This document shows positions 1-5,849 of a DNA stretch of 9,141 nucleotides, piece by piece. Source of the stretch: Ruminococcaceae bacterium UBA6392 (GTDB lineage Bacteria > Bacillota > Clostridia > Oscillospirales > Acutalibacteraceae); contig DJQG01000104.1 in the NCBI GenBank assembly GCA_002438685.1, positions 1 to 9,141 on the forward strand, read 5' to 3'. Numbering within the stretch: position 1 is the first letter of the stretch; each line of letters begins with the position of its first letter. The translations under genes and the position numbers were made by a program. The notes under the pieces were generated by a model, which worked only from the letters and a program-made list of their open reading frames with translations, was not told the origin of the DNA and did no database searches.

Positions 1-84
1 CGTTTTATATTCCTGAATTTTTCGGCTCATCGTCGAAAAAAGATAGTTGCTGCGGAGAAGCGAAAAGTTTTCGTTTATCTTCAT
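1..84 (-). CDS. dapL: LL-diaminopimelate aminotransferase, N-terminal fragment (cut by window edge)
   Basis: Reading the minus strand from an ATG at 84 gives 28 uninterrupted codons up to the window edge. The protein starts MKINENF and continues NYLFSTMSRKIQEY. This matches my memory of the start of DapL proteins (KINENYxKLxxSYLFSEIxRRVxEF), PLP-dependent class I/II aminotransferases that convert tetrahydrodipicolinate directly to LL-diaminopimelate using glutamate. The start codon overlaps the dapF stop (ATGA), so translation is probably coupled. DapF would epimerise the DapL product, which makes the pairing biochemically sensible and supports the call. Only the extreme N-terminus is visible; the PLP lysine and all catalytic residues lie outside the window, so the assignment rests on the N-terminal signature plus context. 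Confidence 0.82.
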   Translation of the reverse strand, partial: MKINENFSLLRSNYLFSTMSRKIQEYKT

Positions 85-932
85 TTTGCGCCTCCGCCGT
101 AGGTGATTTCGCCTGTAAAGACGGTCTGCGCAGGACCCGTCAGATACACATCTCCGTCGGCGCTCCATTTTACCGAGAGCTCGCCGCCGCGAAGCGAGAT
201 TTTGATATCGGTGTCGCGCTTGCAGTAGCCGTTCAATATGCAGGCGACTGCCGCCGCGCACGCGCCCGTGCCGCAGGAGAGAGTTTCGCCCGCTCCGCGC
301 TCCCAAACGCGCATTTTAATGTGTGAAGCTGAAATCGGCTGAACGAATTCCGTATTTATCCTGTCCGGAAACGCCGGGTGATTTTCAAATTCGGCGCCGA
401 TTTTTTGAATATTTATGGAATCAATATCGCTTGAAAAAACCACGCAGTGCGGGTTGCCCATCGAAAGGCAGGTGACGGAATAAACTTTTCCGCCGACTTC
501 GAGCGGTTGGGAAATCACGGTGTCCAATTCAATAAGCGCGGGGATATCCCGATTTTTCAGCATCGGTGCCCCCATGTTTACCTGCGCCGAAGTGACCTTT
601 CCGTCCGTCTTATATATATTAATGTATTTAATTCCGCTGAGGGTCTCCAAAGATATCATGTCTTTGTCGGTCATTTTGCTGTCGCAGACATATTTTGCTA
701 CGCAGCGCGCGGCGTTTCCGCACATCTTCGCCCGTGACCCGTCGGAATTGTAGATATCCATTTTGAAATCCGCCCTGTCGGACGGCAAAATCAGCACAAG
801 CCCGTCTGAGCCGATGCCGAAATGGCGGTCGCTCAAAAATTTCGCCGCGGCGGGAGGGTCGTCGATCGATTCATCAAAACAGTTGACATATATGTAGTCG
901 TTGCCCGTGCCCTGCATTTTGGCGAATTTCAT
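81..932 (-). CDS. dapF: diaminopimelate epimerase DapF
   Basis: Cofactor-independent epimerase converting LL- to meso-diaminopimelate, the cytosolic step that supplies the peptidoglycan cross-linking residue and the direct lysine precursor. The 283-residue protein has normal family length. The opening KMQGTGNDYIYV is the conserved N-terminal motif. The two catalytic cysteines of the two mirror-image domains are visible: C71 in NSDGSRAKMCGNAARC and C220 in GAGETLSCGTGACA. A further conserved block, SMGNPHCV, lies at 157-164. The start ATG at 932 is preceded by a modest AAGGG ribosome site about 8 nt away and lies 18 nt after the ANTAR gene stop. Its stop overlaps the downstream dapL start. It is therefore the third gene of the dnaA-led unit. 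Nothing is missing from the protein. Confidence 0.97.
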   Translation of the reverse strand: MKFAKMQGTGNDYIYVNCFDESIDDPPAAAKFLSDRHFGIGSDGLVLILPSDRADFKMDIYNSDGSRAKMCGNAARCVAKYVCDSKMTDKDMISLETLSGIKYINIYKTDGKVTSAQVNMGAPMLKNRDIPALIELDTVISQPLEVGGKVYSVTCLSMGNPHCVVFSSDIDSINIQKIGAEFENHPAFPDRINTEFVQPISASHIKMRVWERGAGETLSCGTGACAAAVACILNGYCKRDTDIKISLRGGELSVKWSADGDVYLTGPAQTVFTGEITYGGGAK

Positions 933-950
933 TCACAAGACCCTTTTCAT

Positions 951-1493
951 TTATATATTAGCGAGCTCGCTGAGCAGATGCCGCGCGGTTGCGGCTATCG
1001 AACTGCTCTCGTTCATGCTCCTTCTTCTAATATATGCGTATGCGTCCTCTTCAGACACACCGTTTACTTTCATATATAAATGTTTTGCCTTGTCGATTAT
1101 CTCCTGATCCGCCGTGTTGCGTTGACCGCCCGAGCGTATGCGCGACTCGGACGAGGAGCGTAGCAGTTTTTCTATCGTATTGCGAAATTCCGGACGTGAC
1201 AGCGGCAGAGTCATGCACTGCACGTTGCTCATGCCGAACAGCGGGGACTGGGCGGAGGACATGAGCAATATCATATCGGCGCCCGGCGGGAGCAGACGAA
1301 GCATGGCGGCGGGCGCCATGTCGGTCAGGCGGTGGCAGATTATTATAGCCGAGGGGAGACGCTGAGCAAAATCGAGGGTCTGCGAAGCAGAGTGGCACTC
1401 AATGACGCCCATTATTCCCATGTCTGCAACGAAGCCGCGCAGCTGCGCGCGCACCTTATCGGATGACGATGCTATAATAATATCGCGCACCAT
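951..1493 (-). CDS. degenerate receiver-ANTAR domain protein (putative RNA-binding antiterminator)
   Basis: 180-residue protein with two parts. Residues 128-178 fit the ANTAR fold: IIDKAKHLYMKVNGVSEEDA followed by AYAYIRRRSMNESSSIAATA. This matches the family pattern in which an AKxxLM helix is followed by ISExxAxxxLRxxAM and a VAxxIL helix. ANTAR domains bind paired hexaloop hairpins in leader RNA and prevent termination. Residues 1-112 look like a receiver domain (IIIASSSDKVRAQLR start, alternating beta/alpha pattern). However, the acidic pair after strand 1 is replaced by serines, and the phosphoacceptor region reads IIICHRLTDMAP with no aspartate at the expected place. Phosphorylation is thus unlikely. 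The start at 1493 has a GGAGGG ribosome site 4 nt upstream. The gene sits 37 nt after dnaA and 18 nt before dapF with no terminator seen, so co-transcription is likely. Its RNA target is unknown. Confidence 0.88.
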   Translation of the reverse strand: MVRDIIIASSSDKVRAQLRGFVADMGIMGVIECHSASQTLDFAQRLPSAIIICHRLTDMAPAAMLRLLPPGADMILLMSSAQSPLFGMSNVQCMTLPLSRPEFRNTIEKLLRSSSESRIRSGGQRNTADQEIIDKAKHLYMKVNGVSEEDAYAYIRRRSMNESSSIAATARHLLSELANI

Positions 1494-1530
1494 CTATCCC
1501 TCCCTCGCGGTGCGTAGTCTGTCAGAAAAA

Positions 1531-2868
1531 TCAGCTCTCCTGCACGTTCTTTATGATATCGTTGATAGTTGTTCTGAGCGCCGAGTCGGTGTCGCTCTCT
1601 TTCTTTATCTCGTCGAGGGCGTAGAGTACCGTTGAATAGTGTCTGCCGCCGAACTCCGCGCCGATAGCCTTGGCGGAAAGTCCCGTGACTTCGCGCACGA
1701 TGTACATCGATATCTGGCGGTATTTCGAAGTCTGTGCGTCCTTCTTTTTCGAGCGCAGGTCCTCGGGATTCGCGCCGTAGGTGCGTGCGACTTCGGTTAT
1801 TATCTTGTCCACGACGACGGGGATAGGCTTGTTGTCGCTGAGAATATCCCTTATCGCCTGCTGAGCGGTGGCGGTGTTTACATGCGCGCCCTGTATCTGG
1901 ACATAAGCCTGCATCTTCTTGACCGCGCTCTCAAGCTGGCGGATGTTGTTCTTGAGCTTCTGCGCTATGTATTCAACGACGTCGTCGCTGATATCGAAGT
2001 TAAGTGCGTCCGCCTTGCGCTTGACTATGAGCATACGGGTCTCAAGATCCGGCGGCTGAACGTCCGCGAGCAGACCCCACTCAAAGCGGGTGCGCATTCT
2101 GTCCTCAAGCTGGGGCATGTCCTTCGGCGGGCGGTCGGATGACAGAACGATCTGCTTGCCGTCCTGCGTCAGGGCGTTGAAGGTATGGAAAAATTCCTCC
2201 TGCGTGCGCTCTTTGCTCGCGATGAACTGAACGTCGTCCATCAGAAGAACGTCGACCTTGCGGTATTTGTTCTGAAATTCTGTCGTTGTGCGGTGGTTGA
2301 GCGCTTCGATAAACTCGTTGGTGAATTCCTCGCCGTCTGTGAGGACTATCTTCATCGACGGGTCGTTTCTTTTTATCTCGTGGCAGATGGCGTTGAGCAG
2401 ATGCGTCTTGCCGAGTCCCGAGTTGCCGTAGATGAACAGCGGGTTATACGCCTTGCCGGGGTTCGCCGCGACTGCCTGCGCCGCCGCATGGGCGAACTTG
2501 TTTGACGCGCCGACAACGAATGTGTCGAATGTGTTTTCAAAATAATTCGAGGCGCGCGTGCTGCCGTCTATCTCCGATGAGCCCGCCGCAGAGCCCGAGG
2601 AGTCAGACTGCGAATATCCTTCGCCCGGCGCTATGAACTCGACATCGACATCGAGACCGAGCGCGTTCAAAAATGCGCTGTGAAGCGTGCCGCCGAACTT
2701 CTGCGCGAGGATGCGGCGCTTGAATTCCGCCGTTGTCATGAGTACGGCGCGGCTGCCGTCAAAGCTTATTGGCTCAAGCTCGCTGAACCAGACGTTGTAG
2801 ATAGATTCGGAGTTTGTCTGCTTGAGATAGTCGGAAACTACCTGCCACAGCTCGTTGAATGAATCCAT
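1531..2868 (-). CDS. dnaA: chromosomal replication initiator DnaA
   Basis: AAA+ ATPase that binds the origin, melts it and loads the helicase. The frame is open upstream to 3054, but the start is placed at the ATG at 2868. It begins MDSFNELWQVV, has a GGGGGAAG ribosome site 7 nt upstream, and gives a family-typical 445 residues; the 62 upstream residues resemble translated promoter DNA. Domain I is about 1-80 and linker domain II about 81-106. The AAA+ core has Walker A GNSGLGKTH (148-156), Walker B LLMDDVQF (208-215), sensor I around VLSSDRPPKD, an arginine-finger box RMRTRFEWG (257-265) and a sensor II arginine in NNIRQLESA (R310). Domain IV occupies roughly 350-445. Its signature loop reads GGRHYSTVLYA (407-417) instead of the usual GGRDHTTVxHA, changing positions that contact DNA bases in E. 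coli DnaA. dnaN does not follow. Confidence 0.98.
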   Translation of the reverse strand: MDSFNELWQVVSDYLKQTNSESIYNVWFSELEPISFDGSRAVLMTTAEFKRRILAQKFGGTLHSAFLNALGLDVDVEFIAPGEGYSQSDSSGSAAGSSEIDGSTRASNYFENTFDTFVVGASNKFAHAAAQAVAANPGKAYNPLFIYGNSGLGKTHLLNAICHEIKRNDPSMKIVLTDGEEFTNEFIEALNHRTTTEFQNKYRKVDVLLMDDVQFIASKERTQEEFFHTFNALTQDGKQIVLSSDRPPKDMPQLEDRMRTRFEWGLLADVQPPDLETRMLIVKRKADALNFDISDDVVEYIAQKLKNNIRQLESAVKKMQAYVQIQGAHVNTATAQQAIRDILSDNKPIPVVVDKIITEVARTYGANPEDLRSKKKDAQTSKYRQISMYIVREVTGLSAKAIGAEFGGRHYSTVLYALDEIKKESDTDSALRTTINDIIKNVQES

Positions 2869-2875
2869 TAGTGAA

Positions 2876-2883
2876 CTTCCCCC
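2876..2883 (-). promoter_or_regulatory. ribosome binding site that fixes the dnaA start
   Basis: GGGGGAAG on the minus strand ends 7 nt before the ATG at 2868. No comparable site precedes the other in-frame start candidates further upstream, and the -10 box at 2909-2914 would place the transcript start downstream of them. The short dnaA start is therefore preferred. Confidence 0.8.
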
Positions 2884-2908
2884 ATCATAATACTTTATAA
2901 TAGGATAG

Positions 2909-2937
2909 AGTATATCATAAAACCCCCTTTTTTTCAA
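2909..2937 (-). promoter_or_regulatory. sigma-A type promoter for dnaA-ANTAR-dapF-dapL
   Basis: On the minus strand, TTGAAA (2937-2932) and TATACT (2914-2909) are separated by 17 nt, a near-consensus housekeeping promoter. Transcription would start near 2902, giving an untranslated leader of about 33 nt before dnaA. An A7-G5 run fills much of the -35 edge and spacer. This promoter and the rpmH promoter are back to back, with their -35 boxes only 32 nt apart. Confidence 0.8.
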
Positions 2938-2969
2938 CAAGCAGTTTGCACAAGGACGCAAAAAAATGA

Positions 2970-2999
2970 TTGACATTGATGTGAAGTATGATATATAAT
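2970..2999 (+). promoter_or_regulatory. sigma-A type promoter for rpmH-rnpA-yidD-yidC-jag
   Basis: A perfect TTGACA (2970-2975) and a perfect TATAAT (2994-2999) are separated by 18 nt, one more than optimal. An alternative TATATA at 2992-2997 gives 16 nt spacing. Expected transcription start is near 3006, leaving a leader of about 115 nt before rpmH. It is the only strong promoter seen upstream of the operon. Confidence 0.85.
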
Positions 3000-3005
3000 A
3001 GTAGC

Positions 3006-3120
3006 TTGCAAGGGTAGGCGAAAGCGTTATACCCATATCTGCACATAAGATCACGGCGGTACGAGTGCCACCAAAGCGCCCGCCGGTGACTAATATCCTG
3101 TGAAACGGAGGTTACCGCAA
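3006..3120 (+). promoter_or_regulatory. structured 5' leader of the rpmH operon
   Basis: Two potential hairpins lie between the promoter and rpmH. The first (3012-3034) pairs GGGTA with TACCC around an inner GC-GAAA-GC tetraloop, with an uneven internal loop. The second (3051-3089) pairs TCAC+GGCGG with CCGCC+GTGA, with one bulged G at 3085 and a 20-nt loop. Neither is followed by a T run, so they are not intrinsic terminators. The ribosome site GGAGGT (3107-3112) lies outside the stems. I recognise no known riboswitch or ribosomal protein leader here; pairing was judged by eye only. Confidence 0.45.
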
Positions 3121-3255
3121 ATGAAAAGAACTTACCAGCCCAAGAAGCTGCACCGTAAGAAGGAGCACGGCTTCCGCAAGAGAATGTCCGACAGAAACGG
3201 ACGCAAGGTTCTTTCCCGCCGCAGAGCGAAGGGAAGAAAGCAGCTCACCTATTGA
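3121..3255 (+). CDS. rpmH: 50S ribosomal protein L34
   Basis: A 44-residue, extremely basic protein: it starts MKRTYQPKKLHRKKEHGFRK and ends in KGRKQLTY, with the RMSDRNGRKVLSRRRAKGR core of bacterial L34. The length is exactly that of the family. L34 is a late-assembling component of the large ribosomal subunit. The start has a strong GGAGGT ribosome site 8 nt upstream (3107-3112). It is the first gene of the plus-strand unit, divergent from dnaA, which is the standard arrangement in Bacillota. The 54-nt gap to rnpA contains a near-duplicate of about 11-12 nt (CTTTTTAACGGT at 3261-3272, then CTTTTAACAGGT) and no terminator. Confidence 0.97.
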   Translation: MKRTYQPKKLHRKKEHGFRKRMSDRNGRKVLSRRRAKGRKQLTY

Positions 3256-3309
3256 TTTACCTTTTTAACGGTCTTTTAACAGGTCGAGCGGATTATTGCC
3301 ACGGATGGA

Positions 3310-3681
3310 TTGATTGCTTTGGCAGAATATCAGACGCTCAAGCTTAACAGCGATTTTCGCAGGACTTACGGGCGCGGCAAATCAGCCGCTGACCCGGTGC
3401 TTGTCACATATGCGCTCAGGAACCGTTACGGCGTCATGCGCATCGGGATAACCACCGGCAAAAAGCTCGGAAATGCGGTGGAGCGCAACCGGTGCCGCCG
3501 GATAATTCGCGCGGCTTTCCGGCAGCTCGAAGGCGAGTGCTGCGGGGGATGGGACATTGTATTTGTCGCCCGTCATAAGACGGTCTCCCGCAAGAGCACC
3601 GATATCGAGCGGTCAATGCGCAAACAGCTGGGAGCCTTGGGTGTTATCGGTATATCTGCAGGAGTGAAAGTTGTGAAGTGA
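3310..3681 (+). CDS. rnpA: ribonuclease P protein component
   Basis: Protein subunit that assists the RNase P ribozyme in trimming tRNA 5' leaders. The RNR signature is clear in KKLGNAVERNRCRRIIRAAF (residues 51-70), preceded by LKLNSDFRRTYGRGKS and followed by the WDIVFVARHKT strand; overall length of about 120 residues fits the family. No ATG is available in frame at the start. TTG at 3310 gives 123 residues. TTG at 3319 gives 120 residues and has better spacing (10 nt) from the only purine-rich site, GGATGG at 3303-3308, so the true start may be 3319. The stop codon overlaps the GTG start of yidD. The position between rpmH and yidD is the classical one. Confidence 0.95.
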   Translation: MIALAEYQTLKLNSDFRRTYGRGKSAADPVLVTYALRNRYGVMRIGITTGKKLGNAVERNRCRRIIRAAFRQLEGECCGGWDIVFVARHKTVSRKSTDIERSMRKQLGALGVIGISAGVKVVK

Positions 3682-3932
3682 AAATGAAGGACATACTGAT
3701 AAAACTTATTCAGTTTTACAGAAAGCATATCTCACCGCAGCTGCCCGATATGTGCAGGTACTATCCGACCTGCTCTCAGTATGCGATAGAGGCTCTCGAA
3801 ATACACGGAGCGTTCAAAGGTTCTCTGCTGACTGTTGCCAGACTTCTTCGCTGCAATATCCTATTCCCCGGCGGTTATGATCCCGTCCCTCCCAAGAGGG
3901 ACAAAAAATCCAACCGGAGGACTCACAAATAA
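3678..3932 (+). CDS. yidD: membrane protein insertion efficiency factor YidD
   Basis: Small inner-face membrane-associated protein linked to the YidC insertion pathway in the characterised family. The family core is present: CRYYPTCSQYAIEALEIHG, then GSLLTVARLLRCN and PGGYDPVPPKRDK, with the three conserved cysteines at 26, 32 and 59. A short amphipathic N-terminal stretch (DILIKLIQFYRKHI) precedes the core, and the tail is basic. The start could be GTG at 3678 (84 residues), overlapping the rnpA stop as GTGA, or ATG at 3684 (82 residues, MKDILIKL, more like typical family starts). The best Shine-Dalgarno-like site, GGAG at 3661-3664, is rather distant from both, so translational coupling to rnpA is likely. 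The stop overlaps the yidC start (TAATG). Confidence 0.94.
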   Translation: MKMKDILIKLIQFYRKHISPQLPDMCRYYPTCSQYAIEALEIHGAFKGSLLTVARLLRCNILFPGGYDPVPPKRDKKSNRRTHK

Positions 3933-4882
3933 TGGACGCCATTTATACGACATTGGGTATCCCGTTCGGATATGTTCTCAGGTTCATATTCGAAGCCGTT
4001 GACAATTACGGTCTTGCTCTCATCCTCTTCACCCTCTTCGCAAGACTTCTTATGATTCCCACTTCTATCTACCAGACTAAGGGTACCGTCAAGACGCAGC
4101 GCCTTCAGCCCAAGATCCGCAGAATAAACGCCAAATACAAGGGCGATCAGAAAAAGATTCAGGAAGAGACTCAGGCTCTCTACCAGCGCGAAGGACACAA
4201 TCCCATGAACATGGGCTGTCTGCCGCTCGCCATCCAGTTCATCATCATCTTCGGTCTTATCGGCGTTATCTATCACCCCCTCAAGTGGGCGCTTGCAATC
4301 GATGATACAACAATCAATTCGCTGACAGAAATAGCAAAAGGACTCGCTGAATATAACGCAAAGACGGGCAAGCAGACTATCGAGCTTTTTGTTATCAACC
4401 ATATCAATGAGATAAGACCCATTGCCCTTTCAAAGGGTATCAGCTCGGGAGTTATCGACAGCATCGCGAACTTCAACTTCAAGTTCCTCGGCATACCGCT
4501 GGGCGAGGTTCCGTCGATAAAAGAGCCCGGAATCCTTTGGGTCGTTCCCATTCTCTCGGGTCTTACTTCTCTCGCAACGAGCCTCTTCTCGATGCTCCAG
4601 CAGCGCAAGAACAACCCCGAAATGGCGAAGAACCCGTCTATGGGCTGCATGACTTTCGGTATGCCCCTGTTCTCGCTCTATTTCACTTTCCAGTTCCCCG
4701 CCGGTATCGGTATCTACTGGATCGCATCGAACGTTTTCGCGCTCATTCAGACAGTTATCCTTTCGTTCACCCACAGCCCGAAGAAGATGATTGCAAAGGC
4801 TATGGTTGATGAGACTGTCGAGCGCCGTTCAAGGGAAGAGAATCTCAAGCGCGCACTCGCGCAGAAAAAAGAAGAAAAATAA
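3932..4882 (+). CDS. yidC: membrane protein insertase YidC (Oxa1 family)
   Basis: Membrane insertase that places proteins into the cytoplasmic membrane alone or with SecYEG. The 316-residue protein lacks the large periplasmic domain of Gram-negative YidC. Hydrophobic segments lie at about 13-42, 96-117, 200-222, 238-257 and 259-280. R38 in FTLFARLLMIP matches the conserved groove arginine, and FPAGIGIYWIASN (255-267) is the C-terminal family signature. A charged cytoplasmic hairpin (about 47-92) and a basic tail (RREENLKRALAQKKEEK-like) are present. No lipobox cysteine is seen at the N-terminus, unlike Bacillus SpoIIIJ. The loop between segments 2 and 3 (about 118-199) is long, around 80 residues. 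A GGAGG site 11 nt upstream and overlap with yidD support the start. Confidence 0.96.
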   Translation: MDAIYTTLGIPFGYVLRFIFEAVDNYGLALILFTLFARLLMIPTSIYQTKGTVKTQRLQPKIRRINAKYKGDQKKIQEETQALYQREGHNPMNMGCLPLAIQFIIIFGLIGVIYHPLKWALAIDDTTINSLTEIAKGLAEYNAKTGKQTIELFVINHINEIRPIALSKGISSGVIDSIANFNFKFLGIPLGEVPSIKEPGILWVVPILSGLTSLATSLFSMLQQRKNNPEMAKNPSMGCMTFGMPLFSLYFTFQFPAGIGIYWIASNVFALIQTVILSFTHSPKKMIAKAMVDETVERRSREENLKRALAQKKEEK

Positions 4883-4890
4883 ATTTTCCA

Positions 4891-4899
4891 GGTGGTGGA
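4891..4899 (+). promoter_or_regulatory. ribosome binding site that decides the jag start
   Basis: GGTGGTGGA lies 7 nt before the ATG at 4907. Two in-frame GTG codons (4892, 4895) are part of this very site and have only AT-rich sequence without a Shine-Dalgarno before them. The ATG is therefore preferred over the longer reading. Confidence 0.75.
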
Positions 4900-4906
4900 A
4901 ACAGAG

Positions 4907-5746
4907 ATGTTAAAAGAAGCTATCGGAACCGGCGCAACGGTCGATCTTGCAAAAGCTGACGCTATCGCGCAGCTCGGCATATCCGCCGATTCGGATTTTG
5001 AAATCGAAGTTCTCGAGATGCCGACAAAGAAAATGTTCGGTCTGCTCGGAACAACTCCCGCAAAGGTCAAGGTGAGCTACGATGCTCCGTCCGAGGCCGG
5101 CGCGAAGGAATATCTTGAAAAAATTCTTGCAAGCCTCGGCATCGAGGGTGCAGAGATAAAAATCGAAGAGACTGACGAAGAAGTCAGCATCGCGGTCGAA
5201 TATGACGGCGATTACGGCGCGGCTATCGGCCGCAGGGGAGAGACGCTCGACGCTATCCAGTATCTCGTCCGCCTTGTTGTCAACAGGGGCGCGGACAAGT
5301 CGAGAAGAGTCTCACTCAACATCGGCAACTACCGCGAGAAACGCGAGGCAACCCTGCGCGCACTCGCTCAGAAGAGTGCGGCGAAGGTCAGAAAGTACGG
5401 CAGAAATGTTGTGCTTGATCCCATGAATCCCTATGAGAGACGCATTATTCACACGGCTCTCCAGGATGTTGAGGGCGTGACCTCTCACTCCGTCGGCTCC
5501 GAGAATGACCGCAAGGTCGTTATAACTCTCGAAGAGGGCGTGAAGCCCCTCAACGGCGGCTCCAGACCGCCCCGCGGAAACGGACGCGGCGGATATCAGA
5601 ACCGCGACAGAGGCGGCAGAGGCAGAAATGACCGCCCGCGCAACGACCGTCCCGCAGCGCCCTCCCGTCCGCCCAGATCCGATGCGGCTTCCGCTTCGAG
5701 ATACGGCAGGATTGAGCCCATCGCTAAGCAGAACAGCGAAGACTGA
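4907..5746 (+). CDS. jag: Jag/KhpB RNA-binding protein (Jag-N, KH, R3H)
   Basis: 279 residues from the preferred ATG. The Jag-N domain is at about 1-58 with a KKMFGLLG loop. The KH domain (about 66-140) carries the GxxG loop as IGRRGETLDAIQYLV. The R3H domain (about 142-208) has its R-x3-H motif as R178-RII-H182 in NPYERRIIHTAL. Family members bind RNA and, in streptococci and relatives, act with KhpA in cell elongation control. Residues about 215-279 form a disordered, Arg/Gly/Pro/Asn-rich tail with RGG-like and NDRP repeats (RGNGRGG, RDRGGRGR, NDRPRNDRP), which would add RNA affinity. It is the last gene of the operon, 24 nt after yidC and 13 nt before a terminator. Synteny with yidC is standard; the mnmE gene often found next is missing. 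Confidence 0.95.
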   Translation: MLKEAIGTGATVDLAKADAIAQLGISADSDFEIEVLEMPTKKMFGLLGTTPAKVKVSYDAPSEAGAKEYLEKILASLGIEGAEIKIEETDEEVSIAVEYDGDYGAAIGRRGETLDAIQYLVRLVVNRGADKSRRVSLNIGNYREKREATLRALAQKSAAKVRKYGRNVVLDPMNPYERRIIHTALQDVEGVTSHSVGSENDRKVVITLEEGVKPLNGGSRPPRGNGRGGYQNRDRGGRGRNDRPRNDRPAAPSRPPRSDAASASRYGRIEPIAKQNSED

Positions 5747-5759
5747 TAAAAAACAAAAG

Positions 5760-5791
5760 CACGGTGTGTCAAAAGATGCACCGTGTTTTTT
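5760..5791 (+). terminator. intrinsic terminator after jag
   Basis: CACGGTG pairs with CACCGTG, and the stem extends through two G-T wobbles and TC/GA to an AAAA loop, giving about 11 bp. It is followed directly by six T residues. It begins 13 nt after the jag stop. An A-rich stretch (5748-5758) on the other side gives T runs on the minus strand too, so it may work in both directions. Confidence 0.92.
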
Positions 5792-5800
5792 GCTATCCAT

Positions 5801-5833
5801 AAAAATACCCCGCAGACCTGAGCCTGCGGGGTG
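5801..5833 (-). terminator. intrinsic terminator after the PAP2 gene
   Basis: CCCCGCAG (5808-5815) pairs with CTGCGGGG (5824-5831) around an 8-nt loop, extended by one A-T pair. On the minus strand it is followed by TATTTTTA. It lies 17 nt beyond the PAP2 gene stop and faces the jag terminator, so the convergent genes are insulated by a pair of hairpins. Confidence 0.87.
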
Positions 5834-5849
5834 CTTAACTATTTAATTT

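Noticed and set aside
1639..2142. Long plus-strand open frame opposite dnaA
   Set aside because: It lies wholly antisense to a strongly conserved gene, has no ribosome site or recognisable domain, and is typical of GC-biased codon third positions.
2869..3054. 62-residue upstream extension of the dnaA reading frame
   Set aside because: It has no ribosome site, crosses both promoters, and reads as translated AT-rich regulatory DNA. The start at 2868 has a good ribosome site and gives normal DnaA length.
5445..5453. Perfect TTATTCACA DnaA-box match inside jag
   Set aside because: It is a single copy and falls on the codons of the conserved R3H motif IIH, so coding constraint and chance explain it.
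5312..5800. Minus-strand open frame opposite jag running through the terminator
   Set aside because: It is antisense to conserved KH/R3H codons and begins inside the convergent terminator region; low-complexity Ala/Ser/Gly composition mirrors the Jag tail.
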